64,000 nucleotides of DNA from Micrasema longulum (taxonomy: Eukaryota; Arthropoda; Insecta; Trichoptera; Brachycentridae): the NCBI GenBank assembly GCA_022494885.1, contig JAGVSM010003806.1:1-64000 (forward strand), in the 5' to 3' direction. Under the pieces are notes generated by a model. It saw nothing but the letters and a program-made list of their open reading frames with translations, was not told where the DNA came from and did no database searches. Both the position numbers and the translations under genes were made by a program. Positions 46,641 through 56,067 of this stretch are shown here, in pieces; position 1 is the stretch's first letter, and each line of letters starts with the position of its first letter.

Positions 46641-46654
46641 CAAACATATGAATA

Positions 46655-47225
46655 AACCATCACGTCTCCGTAAGGGTAGGCAGAGATGATAACGACATTG
46701 CACTCCGTCTTTGCATATAGACGTACGCCGATTTTTCCAATTTTTGACATGCCCATCTTCGAGTAGGTATTTATTTGATTTAGTCGTGCAATGTCTTTCT
46801 CGCTCCTTGGATTTCTGCATCCATTAACATTCGCATCCTGTATCTTTTTAGTCGTTCTTTCGCTGTCCATTCGCTCTACGTATCGAAGTGGACGCATAAC
46901 TCATTTCTTGATTATGTCAATAATGATTATCTCAGTCTTACGTAATGTACAAATCTCGATATTTGTGCTCCCGTTGTACATAGTTTTACCACACATTCGC
47001 CATAGAGATCACATTTCGACAGCATTCAGCCTACTTTCAAACTTATTTTTCCAATTCCATACTTTGCTCTTACACATTTGGTTTGGCACCTGGACTCTAT
47101 TGTGAACTCCTAATTTTGCCCAGTGCGGTCAATATTTATTTGTCAAAATTTATTTATGTACACCGTTTACTCTTTTCACTGCTCTCACCTCCTTATCAAT
47201 ATTTTTTCCTAAGTTATTCTATTCC
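46655..47225 (-). mobile_element. RTE-like LINE, second subfamily
   Basis: Minus reading: RYVERMDSERTTKKIQDANV then NGCRNPRSEKDI, and AYPYGDVMV. The upstream part extends to about 47225 (MYNGSTNIEICTLRKTEIII-like, degenerate). A second copy directly beside 46312-46640 in the same orientation. Confidence 0.7.
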
Positions 47226-47229
47226 TAAT

Positions 47230-48645
47230 AAACATCATCATCATTCCATGACCGCTCCCTAGTTGAAGTATATCTCACTCATCTCTATCGGCTGCCAGCT
47301 CCTGTGCATCTTCTCAAGCCAGGCTCGCGTCCCATAAACTGCCGACACACAGTTAGCAGTGGACGTCCAGGACATCGAGAACCTGATGCCTTCTAAAGTA
47401 GGCAAGCGTGGTTAAGGCTTTCAGGAGGCATCCACAGTATATGACCCAGCCAACCGTGTCGCCTCAGCTTGATGACAGTTTTATTTATTTATTTATTTAT
47501 TGTGGATAACTTATATAGCGCCATTTTCGTAATAAAATACCTCAAGGGCGCTTTACATGGTGATTCTACTGTTAAGTTAATTTAATTGAAGCTTTAAATT
47601 TGTAATTTGATTAAAATAATTTATTTTGTTGTCACGTGCTACGGATTTATTCAAATGATTTAGAGAACAAGTGGGTTTTAAGTTTTTTCCGAAACATCAC
47701 TTCACTTTCACAGCCTCGCACCTCTGCTGGGAGAGCATTCCATGCCATAGGGCCTGCGACCGCAAATGCGCGTTCACTAAATTTAGTGCGCTGTTTGCGT
47801 AGAGGTATAATAACTTTTCCTCTCGCCGTAGACGTAGCTGATCTAAGCGTGAGACGCCTGTCAGCTAGTTCATCTGGAATGCATAGTTCCCTTAGATATT
47901 CCGGAGCAGAGTTGTGCAGTGACTTATACATAAGCCAACAGAGTTTGTATTCGACCCTCTGTGGAAAACGTAGCCAGTGTAGTACCGGAGTTTGCTGCGT
48001 CCGTTCTCTTATTACTTAATTCCGCACAAAGACAAACCACCGCACACCCAAGACTCTTCCGAGACCCCTAATCTCAAAACTTTGTGTTTTTTTGTTTTGG
48101 GCCCTAGTGAGTTGCCATGATTCGCATCTGTAGAGTAGAATATCTATGTGTTATGCAGGCGTTATAAAGGCGGCATTTAATTTTCACTGAGTAAATATCC
48201 GATCTCCAGATAGCCTTTCTAGTGTTTAATGTGCCACCTGTTACTCTTAGCCGCACTCCTAGTTCTTTTTAAAAGCTGCCATTTTCTGTAACATATACTC
48301 CCAGGTATTTGAAACTATTGACCCTTTCGACGATTTGGTTTGACAGAGCCAGGGGATTTTGAGCATCAAGGCACGAGGTGTTATATAGTACATGAGCTTT
48401 TGTCATTTCGATTTTTTGACATATGCATGCGGAGTACCTATTTAGCTTATCTACGGTGACCTGAAGACTCCCGACTGAATCGTCAATTATAACCGTATTA
48501 TCGACATACTATAGAGATAGATATTCCTCGATCTAGTAAAATTGATTTCCTAAGGATGAAATCCACGAGGATTATAAAAAGAAACGGTGCAAGGACGCAA
48601 CCTTGACGAACTCCAGTGGTGACCTAATACCAATTAATAAACGTA
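47230..48645 (-). pseudogene. RTE-type LINE split by a family A insertion
   Basis: The outer parts read on the minus strand. 47230-47475: RLRRHGWLGHILWMPPESL then CPGRPLL, with a GAT-type tail at the 3' end (catcatcatcatt at 47235). 47985-48645: GVRQGCVLAPFLFIILVDFI, then CRYGYN-like and NSFKYLGVYVTENGS-like pieces with many stops. GVRQGC-L-P is reverse transcriptase motif 4. LINE A (47483-47982) sits between the two parts. That both outer parts are one element is inferred from order and orientation. Confidence 0.6.
47483..47982 (-). mobile_element. CR1/L2-like LINE family A, recent nested copy
   Basis: The 94-residue minus ORF (47647-47931) differs from 9208-9492 at only a handful of residues. 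Same 3' UTR and AAAT tail (47483-47502). Its 5' end is cut about 10-20 bp shorter than the 9.0 kb copy. Confidence 0.86.
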
Positions 48646-48679
48646 CTATTTGATAAAGGAAAACCACAATTAAAAGGAA

Positions 48680-48765
48680 TTTTCACATCGACACTGCCAG
48701 GAATCGTTCCCGGGAGCTTGAACGTGGTAGACAAATGCACTAACTGCTACAATATGACAATATGA
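48680..48765 (-). mobile_element. SINE head remnant
   Basis: ccaggaatcgttcccgggag (degenerate B box complement) and gtggtagacaaatgcactaa resemble the family E head on the minus strand. Confidence 0.4.
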
Positions 48766-49148
48766 CAACGTTGTATATATTTGGTATTCATATTGACTTA
48801 TTTGCATTAAAATTGTTTCTTCTATTTACTTCCACCGATTCTTATATTTACACTTTTACGACGGGTCAGACGTACTTATCCGGAAGCCTAGCAGTAAAGC
48901 ATTTCAATGGGGGCAATTTCATTACTATTGTTCTTAACTCAAAGGACCAAACGCGCCGCCGTTTGTTGGACGATGCCGACTTTATGACCCTTCCTACACT
49001 GGGTCTCGGCGAAAGAGCGGACTACCAGCTTGCCAATTGTCTTCGTGAAATTGTGTCAAAATCAAAACGTGCCGGACAAATGGATTTGCCGACTTTAGAA
49101 AGTCGGAGAAGAGCCCCAGACAAGTTATCTGTAGTTTGTATTTTATGA
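48762..49148 (+). CDS. Unrecognised 128-residue ORF
   Basis: Open frame with a hydrophobic N-terminal third (IDLFALKLFLLFTSTDSYIY) and a hydrophilic, Arg/Lys/Asp-rich C-terminal half (QTRRRLLDDADFMTLPTLGL, ADYQLANCLREIVSKSKRAG). The second half is GC-richer than its flanks, hinting at a coding ancestor, while the first half is AT-rich and may not belong. No family recognised. It lies between a SINE head and repeat I, so an exapted or decayed transposon segment is as likely as a gene. Confidence 0.25.
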   Translation: MTTLYIFGIHIDLFALKLFLLFTSTDSYIYTFTTGQTYLSGSLAVKHFNGGNFITIVLNSKDQTRRRLLDDADFMTLPTLGLGERADYQLANCLREIVSKSKRAGQMDLPTLESRRRAPDKLSVVCIL

Positions 49149-49179
49149 TGGATGGTTCCTCGAGACACCAGTGGCGGTA

Positions 49180-49340
49180 CTTAACACTATTTTTTTAAGT
49201 TTTGTTAAATCTTGTGTGGCTGTGGTGAAACACGAGTCTACATAAGATATAAAACTTGATATATCTCTTCTTATTTTAAATGATAATGTTGTATTTATTA
49301 ATCTTCAAATGAACATTTTCACGTCAGATTTAAAAAAATA
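49180..49340. repeat. Unclassified repeat I, copy 2
   Basis: cttgtgtggctgtggtgaaa, aaaacttgatatatctcttc and aaatgaacattttcacg are the inverse of 39110-39280. Confidence 0.55.
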
Positions 49341-49584
49341 TTTGTGTAAATGTGCTGGATTTTAATACAAAAAATACTTTCCCCTACGATGCGCAGATTA
49401 ACTACACGAATGAAAGTTTTGCCAATACCACAATAAATTTGTTTTACTGTAAGAAATAGGACGACAATATAACTTATAACGAGGAAGACAGAGACGCTAT
49501 TATGTGGGCGGTGTTTGTGTGAAAGAGGCAAAAATTAAATAAACTAGTAATTTGTACTGTGTCACAGTCGGCAGTAGGCACATT

Positions 49585-50022
49585 TTATTTCTTTTTTATA
49601 GTATGTGGTACTGGAAACCATGATGAGTTTAATTTAAGCCCGTCGTCTTTGTTTATGTTATTTGGGTGTCTGTTTATTTCAATTGCCTCTTTAATTATTC
49701 GTGCAATGTTATTACTGGTTTTATTTTTTTAAAATAATTCGAAGGCGAAAACATGTCCAGCGTCTATAAAGTGTTCCGCTATTGCGGATTTGTTTGGGTG
49801 CACAAGTTTACACGCTTTTCTGTGTTGGTCAATCTTTTGCTTTGCTGCGCGCCCTGTTCATCCTATGTACACTTTATCAAATCCTTGGCAACTTAGTTAA
49901 TAAACAGTTTCAATTTCCAGGGAATTCCTATCTTTTAGGTTAAATAAATTGTTCCTTATTTTTCCCACAGGCCCTAACGTTGTTATAATATTTTGTGTTT
50001 TCAGCACTTTGGCTATCCTGTC
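49585..50022 (-). pseudogene. Penelope-like element: GIY-YIG endonuclease end
   Basis: A minus frame of 146 codons stays in phase with three internal stops. In order: RIAKVLKTQNIITTLGPVGK, IRNNLFNLKDRNSLE, LSCQGFDKVYIG, stop, TGRAAKQKIDQHRKACKLVH, PNKSAIAEHFIDAGHVFAFE, IIKEAIEINRHPNNINKDDG, LKLNSSWFPVPH and a terminal TAA. C-x-G-x-DKVYIG-x-TGR, the H residues, the EAIEI segment, and the HPNN-N-DDG ending are the hallmarks of the Penelope-like (PLE) GIY-YIG domain. The reverse transcriptase part was not found upstream. Inactive by its stops. Confidence 0.87.
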
Positions 50023-50204
50023 GAAAAAAACGAATAGAAATATGCCTACTACCGACTGCAAAACGGTACAGATTACTAGTACACAAACAAATACTTTTTT
50101 CTACAAAACACACAGTTTACCCTGAAAATAGCTCCTGCAATGGTGGCCAAAACGTCAGATCAAATCTAACCCACTCGGTATCACCCAAAAAAGATAACAT
50201 ACTG

Positions 50205-50275
50205 ACGCTGCATTCAGTTTACCAAATCAGTGCCCTATGTACCTGTATTTGTGGAAAGGGGAATAATGAATACAC
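50205..50275 (+). mobile_element. SINE family E 3' fragment
   Basis: gtttaccaaatcagtgccct then atgtacctg and gtggaaaggggaataatga. Confidence 0.45.
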
Positions 50276-50279
50276 GTAT

Positions 50280-50995
50280 TTTTTATTTATTATGATTTAA
50301 AGAACCTGTATTTGGAAATATAATTCACATACATTGGCACATATATTTTTTTTATTGATCCGCCACTGTGCACTAGTAAAGAATATTTTCAAAACTTAAG
50401 ATACTAAAGAGTTTCAACATTACCAAGTAATCGGAGGGTCCAATAAAGCAAAAAAAACCGTGTTATTTAATCTTCAGAAATCGTTAAATTTTTTTTGTAT
50501 GGTTAGTGCACCCGACAATTAAAAACTGATATTTTTTCACATTTTTCAATAACATGTAGCTGGTACTAAACGCAAACACGCGTTGCATTAATATAAAATT
50601 CAATAATATCCAAAGTATTAGCTAGACTTTGGGCCGTGGGTATTTTTTTTTTTTTTTAAACTAGTAATAACTTACATTATAATCAATATTTGACTGTTCT
50701 TAACTGTTACAACTAATTAACTTGCGAGTGCCTGGCCGGGTTACCCGATTTAATAAATTCTTCTATGTAAATGTATCTACAACAAACTACAGTGCACAAT
50801 AAGGAGAATTCATGCGTTTGCAAATGAAAACGCAAATGATATAATTAAATATATTAAATGTAACACTTTTGAATTTTAAAAGGTAGTGTGGCAATTCATT
50901 ATCTTTAAATTTGAATACCTAAATAATACTATTTTGATTTACATTGTGTACCGTTTATTAACTAACATCTGTATTTTTCTAATTTTAAGATTTTT
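50280..50995. other. Unassigned AT-rich DNA
   Basis: No ORF or repeat recognised. Confidence 0.35.
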
Positions 50996-50999
50996 ATTA

Positions 51000-51355
51000 T
51001 AAATGAAGGCTGAGTTAAGCATTATCGACAAAATTAAGAAAGGTCTTTTGCGATGGTTCGGTCATGTGGAGCGAATGAATGATGAAAGAACGGCTAAAAA
51101 GATTTATGATGCGAATGTGTCTGGTTGTAGAAGTCGAGGAAGGCCGAGAAAGACATGGCATGATCAAGTACAACAAATTCTTGAAAGTGGTCATGTGAAA
51201 AGTCGGAATAATCGACGTGCGTGCATGAGAAGATGTATGAATGTGAAGGAAGCAAAGGAAGTGTGCCAGGACAGAGTGGTGTGGCGTTCTATCCTCTCTG
51301 CCTACCCCTCTGGGGAAATGGTGTGATGGTTAGTTAGTTAGTTAGTTAGTTAGTT
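51000..51355 (+). mobile_element. RTE-like LINE, second subfamily, open C-terminal frame
   Basis: The frame 51003-51326 (107 residues) reads IDKIKKGLLRWFGHVERMND, ERTAKKIYDANVSGC, GRPRKTWHDQVQQIL and WRSILSAYPSGEMV without interruption. The 3' tail is a TTAG microsatellite (51329-51355). Young by its integrity; 5' truncated. Confidence 0.86.
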
Positions 51356-51359
51356 ATTA

Positions 51360-51930
51360 TAAATTTTTGGAAAAAATGCACTCCTGTTCTCTCTACTGCA
51401 ATAAAATGTATGTTTTATTTGTAAACTCATATATTTTTTAATAAAATGTAAAGAAGATTTATTTTATTCTTCGTATTCTTCTCATTTTTTTTTGTTTTTT
51501 GCCACTTCTGTGTAAATTATATGTCTGACTTTATATTTATATATCTAGACTCACTGACAGAATATTATTTTTAAAAGTTACCGGATAATCGCATTTAAAG
51601 CTTTTATATTATTTCAACGCATTATTTCTAGCATAATTTTCTTTCATAATTTTTTTTTAAAGCTTAAGAAGAGTAAACTTCATTCTAGGCATGGCATAAA
51701 ATTTGAAATCATATCTTGCTCCTCTATTAAAAATATTCGAAATACATATATCGAGGATACAGACAGAATGCATGAGTCAACAGTCTTTATATTATGTTCC
51801 GAATATTTTAAATATATGTGCAAAATGTTGATTAAAAAAATTTTGCTATGCCTAGAATAAAAATTACTATTTTAAAGCTTTAAAAAATAAAATAAATAAA
51901 AGTTGTGGGTGGAATAATGCATTGAAAAAA
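51360..51930. other. Unassigned AT-rich DNA
   Basis: Possible weak palindrome around 51680-51860 (cattctaggcatggcataaa against attttgctatgcctagaata); see findings. No gene. Confidence 0.4.
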
Positions 51931-51934
51931 TAAA

Positions 51935-52395
51935 GAATTCTTCTTCTTAGCTGTCGTTCCTCAGTTCTGGGGGTCGTGATCATTGGTACTCTCACCAGCC
52001 ATTCCATTGTCAAAGCGTCTCCACTCTTTACGGCTCTGCGCCCTCTCCACAGCTCCATATAGGGTCACCCGTGATGTTGTTTTCACCTCGTCGATCTATC
52101 GAGCTGCAGCTCTGCCTCTGCTTCTTCGTCCTGGCACACTGCCCGTGATTATTATTTTCTCCAGATTTTCTGGGTCACGTCTAGCTATGTGACCGAAGAG
52201 CTGCAGCATACGTTGGCAGCATATGGCCGATAGTCGAACTTTTATGTTGAATTCTTCCAGTATAGAGACATTTGTTCTTCTGGCTGTCCATGGTAATCTC
52301 AGCATTCACATCTCAAAGACATCTATTATCTCCTGCTCACGTGCTTTAATTGTCCTGCGCCATACAAGAATATTGGGAACACAAGCGTACGCACT
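51935..52395 (-). pseudogene. Third RTE-type LINE C-terminus
   Basis: The minus ORF 52096-52305 reads MLRLPWTARRTNVSILEEFN, ICCQRMLQLFGHIARRDPEN and VPGRRSRGRA; the following frame gives IDEVKTTSRVTLYGAVERAQ then SRKEWRRFDNGM. L-x-L-xWTARRTN, GHIARR and ERAQ-R-EWR are an RTE-type C-terminus distinct from the GRPRKTWHDQ families. 3' end next to a TTC repeat (51948-51956). Confidence 0.75.
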
Positions 52396-52669
52396 ATGAA
52401 TATTTTAGTTTTTTTCAAGATGCCCCGATCTTGTCAGATTTTGGAAGAATAAACAATCTTTAAATGCGACTATCGATTATGCGACTTGTTTTAATGACTT
52501 AATTCATACTATCGGTAAAATTTCGATATGTAAAAGCTCACAAGGGGTTTAAATAAATAAATATGTATTATACAAAAATAATTTCAGTTACTATATTAAA
52601 CGTTATAAAATTCAAACGCATTATGTTTTAGCAAAGTGATGATCGAATCATAAACACTGGTCAAGAATT

Positions 52670-52765
52670 CTAGATTTCATCGTCATTCCCCTTCTTTGTG
52701 CACCTAATAGTGCATAAGTATAGTGCATGAAGGTGCGATTATCAGTCTTCTGCTTGAGGTCCCAG
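52670..52765 (-). mobile_element. SINE family E 3' fragment
   Basis: catcgtcattccccttcttt, tgcacctaatagtgcataag and attatcagtcttctgcttga correspond to 10685-10815. Confidence 0.5.
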
Positions 52766-52984
52766 TCCAGGGACTACGAAATATCCTATTGCAAAAAGAC
52801 CTTTACCAAAAATTATTTTGCAGGAAAGAAAAAAAACTTTTTTTTTTAACCATTTCAAATTTATAAGTAATATTGACATTATAATGCCTCGTTTATTTTG
52901 ACTGTAAAAATATGTGAAGAATATTTTTATATCTTAGTTACTGCAGCTTCTATTCAGTATTTAGCTGAATTGATTAAAATTATT

Positions 52985-53030
52985 ATTATGGATAACTTTT
53001 GGATATAGCGCCATTATCGAAATACAATAT
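52985..53030 (-). mobile_element. LINE family A 3' end fragment
   Basis: tattatggataacttttgga and tatagcgccatt match the 3' terminus at 9060-9085. Confidence 0.5.
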
Positions 53031-53450
53031 CTACTTCTGGATTACTTTCTTTCAGCACGAAGATGCAAAGGTTACCAGATTACAGAGAGCTCCGCCGGGT
53101 AGCTTTTCTCGTTCGACAACGAGCAACTTTTCCGTGTATGTGAGCACCGCCAAGGAGACATGTCCTTAGACGCGGTGTGCGGTATGTAGCGAGCAAGCCA
53201 GTTGATAATATGTACATTTGAAGCTAGATTACCGATCGTCTTGCAGCTACAAAGTGCATGGAGGAGTGGAATTTTAGTTACTTAAAACGATATCAACAAA
53301 TACTAAAAATAAACATTGAGTATGTACCTACGCAGTAAGTAATTTGTCAAGTGCTCATGCTAAAAAGTGAACAGTGAAAAAAATAAAAATAAAGAAGCGT
53401 TTCAACATGTTGATTAACAAAATAAAGAAAGATGTTTTAATTTTTGCAGA
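53031..53450 (+). repeat. Fifth copy of the agcgcatggac-type repeat, with flanks
   Basis: 53215-53260 (gaagctagattaccgatcgt then cttgcagctacaaagtgcat) and 53300-53420 match 36035-36170 in order. 53040-53200 is GC-richer and unassigned. Confidence 0.5.
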
Positions 53451-53451
53451 C

Positions 53452-53512
53452 AGACCTGTCTTCCTTTACATTCATACATCTTGTCATGGACGCACGCCGA
53501 TTATTCCTACCT
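53452..53512 (-). mobile_element. RTE-like LINE short fragment
   Basis: cttcctttacattcatacat and cgcacgccgattattcctac match 24729-24782. Confidence 0.55.
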
Positions 53513-53639
53513 TGAAATAATATTAATTTTATTTTAACTTGATTTATATTTGTGCTATTTTCTCTTTAAAATGATTGAATTACGTTAGTGGTCTCTAAAA
53601 AAAGATTTAAAATATTGGTTAATCTGCATTCATGACTCA

Positions 53640-53768
53640 AAAACGCCTAATTTAGACGCACAAAAATGTAATTCTGGGGGTGCAAAACTTCGACCCTCCC
53701 AGGTATCGAACCCAGGACCTTAAATGTGTCACAAAACATCCCTACTACTACACCACGAAGCGGAATTT
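53640..53768 (-). mobile_element. tRNA-headed SINE remnant upstream of odd
   Basis: Minus-strand cgcttcgtggtgtagtagta (A-box region) and ggtcctgggttcgatacctg (B box), followed by a body read as gggtcgaagttttgcacccc. The nearest recognised repeat to the odd promoter. Confidence 0.6.
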
Positions 53769-53914
53769 TGTTGACTTGATTTCATTTTTCAAAATAACTC
53801 TTTTTAAAAAGCACATTTTAAAGAACGTTATTTTTTCAACTATTCTCGTCAAATTGAATCCTCTCCACCCTCGCCTAATCTAAATCCCATCACAATCAAA
53901 ATAAATCGATTCAG

Positions 53915-54120
53915 TACGTAGCGCCTGCGCGGGGCGTGTCAGAGCAAGCCCTGCCCCGAATTCTCAGAACGGGCGTGGCTCCGCCGTCGGCTCCTTTGAC
54001 CCCCACCACTGCGGCCCCCTCCACCCGGCCGCTACCAGGGCCCCCTCAGTAGCGGGACCCTACCCATCAGTCTTGTACTACCGCCGGAGTCGTGTGCACC
54101 GGCCTACTAGAATTATAAAC
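53915..54120 (+). promoter_or_regulatory. GC-rich promoter region of odd
   Basis: About 200 bp of abrupt high GC, with GGGGCGTGTC, GGGCGTGGCTCC and CCACCCGG, in an otherwise AT-rich window, ending about 180 bp before the odd start codon. Arthropod initiator-like TCAGT occurs at 54046 and 54067, and TATAAA at 54114-54119. The sites are seen directly; promoter function and the transcription start are inferred from position. No DPE match was found at the expected offset from either TCAGT. Confidence 0.6.
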
Positions 54121-54298
54121 CCAGTGCTGTTGTGATAGGTACCGTCGGATACTGAAAATACTGTGCTTAAACAAAAACTTTTTAATCTTGTGGATTTTTA
54201 AACAAAGATTGTTGTGCAGTTTACGATTTATGAAGAATATTCAGTGGAAGTGTTAAAAGGATTTTTGTGTTTTTTCGGACTTTTAAAAAATTGTTTCG
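54121..54298 (+). other. Probable 5' UTR of odd
   Basis: AT-rich stretch between the promoter-like island and the first in-frame ATG. No repeat family was recognised. The in-frame TAA at 54284 limits the CDS. Confidence 0.5.
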
Positions 54299-54350
54299 AT
54301 GATGTCCGATGATGATATTCTACACATAGAGGAGCATAGAGAAATCAGAG
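54299..54350 (+). CDS. odd: odd coding exon 1
   Basis: Short acidic N-terminal exon reading [17 protein letters not shown] plus the first base of a Glu codon. It is joined in phase 1 to the acceptor at 54467, reached through a long T tract and CAG. The next GT, four bases downstream, would create a TGA on joining, so only the GTTGGT donor keeps the frame. The alternatives are a start at the ATG at 54437, which would need the intron to be retained and exonic, or at 54488 within exon 2. I favour splicing because the 54437 start would translate the polypyrimidine tract. Confidence 0.68.
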
Positions 54351-56067
54351 GTTGGTATTTTAGCTAATATTTTATTTGAAAAATATTTTGCCAAGTTAAT
54401 GGACACAAACTATTAAGTAAATTAATTGTTCTCGCATTGATTTTAATGATGATTGTTTTTTTTTCAGAATACCCACCAGATTTTCCCATGGAAGGTCGCG
54501 TGAAAGCCGAACCCCACAGCCCCGCCCTCCCCACACCTCCCCGCACTCCCCCAGAGCCCATTACAACCCACCACCATCATCCATCACCACCCCATAAGAC
54601 TTCCTACAACCCCCAACTAGACGCCATGGCCCAGCACCATTGCTTGACCCAACAGCACCACCTCTGGCTCTCTCAGCAGCCACACTCCTTACAGCCCCCT
54701 CACCACATGATGTACAAACCTGGTCATCACGCATTGCCAGTATTTCCTCCTTACGAAGTTCCTAAGATCCCGCAGCATTCTCCGTCGTTTCCTGCGACGC
54801 ATCCTCCGGCGTTCGCTGCTTACGTGCAGTCACAAATGGGCCTTCCTCCATCCGCCTCGTACTCCAATGGACTTCCCGCCATTCTGATGAACCAGTGGAT
54901 CAGAAACGCGGCGCTTTATCACCAAGCGTCGAGAGGATACCCCCCGGTGGATTTGCAGAAGTTGCACCCTTCGGGCAGGGCGCCTCTACCTCCGAAGCAG
55001 CCCGGAGCTCCTAACGCGAGACCGAAGAAGCAGTTTATCTGTAAATACTGCAACAGACAGTTCACCAAGTCTTATAATCTCCTCATTCACGAACGAACCC
55101 ATACTGATGAGAGACCTTATTCTTGCGACATTTGCGGAAAGGCTTTCAGAAGACAGGATCACCTCAGAGATCATAGGTAAGCTTACAATCTACACGTATT
55201 CTTAAATGTTAATACCGATATTAATATTTTTCTGGAGTAGTAATTTTTTTAAAGCAATTTCTTTTATTTGCCATTTAAATCAACAATTTTTTGTTACAAA
55301 AAATCTCTCGTAAATAATTCCAAGAAGTGCTTCAGTATAACAAACGCCCACGCTTTTTTATTGTCTTCGGCGTCTTTTTGTATTAATCAAATAATAATGT
55401 CGTTGAACTTTCGTCACTGCTTACGATCAAAGTGACAAGTCAATTAATATAAATAATTCATTTAACAGTGTGTGATTTAACCGTTCGTCGTCTGGAAGTA
55501 ATGTAATCAATATTATGCAATTATTCCACCTGGTGACATAATTCATTCAAACAATTATTACTTGAAGTAATAAAGTTGTAACATTGACTAAATGTTCTTT
55601 CGAAACATGAGTAATATTTTTTTATCTTCAATGTTGACTTACATATTTTTTTATTTCTCAGGTATATTCACTCGAAAGAAAAGCCTTTCAAGTGCACCGA
55701 ATGCGGCAAAGGTTTCTGCCAGTCCAGAACCCTAGCTGTCCACAAGATCCTCCATATGGAAGAGTCCCCACACAAGTGTCCCGTCTGCAGCCGGAGCTTC
55801 AACCAGCGCTCCAACCTCAAGACGCACCTTCTCACGCACACGGACATTAAGAACCACCAAAGCCTGATGGACGGCTGTCCGGAGGTGACTTCGACCAGCC
55901 AAGGAGCTGATACTCCACCGGCGCTTCTAGATTTGTCTCAGAAGAACTTATCGTCTCCGGGTGCCCACATAACCTCGAGCCCGCCCCCGACATCGTTCAG
56001 ACCGGTTCAAAAAACAGGCGTCAAAAAGGCATTAGGATTTTCAATAGAAGACATCATGAAAAGATAA
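54299..56067 (+). CDS. odd: Odd-skipped zinc finger transcription factor, three coding exons
   Basis: Sequence-specific nuclear transcription factor of the Odd-skipped family (Odd, Sob, Bowl, Drumstick), known in insects for pair-rule segmentation and leg and gut patterning. Exons as read: 54299-54350, 54468-55176 and 55662-56067 (stop TAA), giving 388 residues. An in-frame TAA lies at 54284 before the first ATG; a second ATG follows at once and has the better context (A at -3). Four C2H2 fingers are visible: residues 207-229, 235-257, 263-285 and 291-313, with TDERP, SKEKP and MEESP linkers; intron 2 splits finger 2. The N-terminal half is Pro/His-rich (about 25-200). Residues 380-388, FSIEDIMKR, match the eh1-like Groucho-binding motif known in Odd. 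Four fingers without a fifth favour odd over sob or bowl, which have five in Drosophila. Coding GC is far above the flanks. Finger domain certain; paralog name likely; exon 1 less certain because its donor (GTTGGT) is weak. Confidence 0.93.
54351..54467 (+). other. odd intron 1 (117 bp)
   Basis: GT at 54351 and AG at 54467. The donor GTTGGT is weak, while the acceptor has a run of ten T before CAG. AT-rich, in contrast to the GC-rich exon 2. Confidence 0.65.
55177..55661 (+). other. odd intron 2 (485 bp)
   Basis: Strong donor AG/GTAAGC at 55177 and acceptor TTTCTCAG ending at 55661. The intron interrupts the second zinc finger after the second base of an Arg codon in RDHRYIH, and joining restores the finger exactly. 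No repeat copy is recognised inside it. Confidence 0.93.

Noticed and set aside
54437..55180. Unspliced start of odd at the ATG at 54437
   Set aside because: It would translate the T-rich splice acceptor tract; joining exon 1 to 54468 gives a cleaner N-terminus. Kept only as an alternative.
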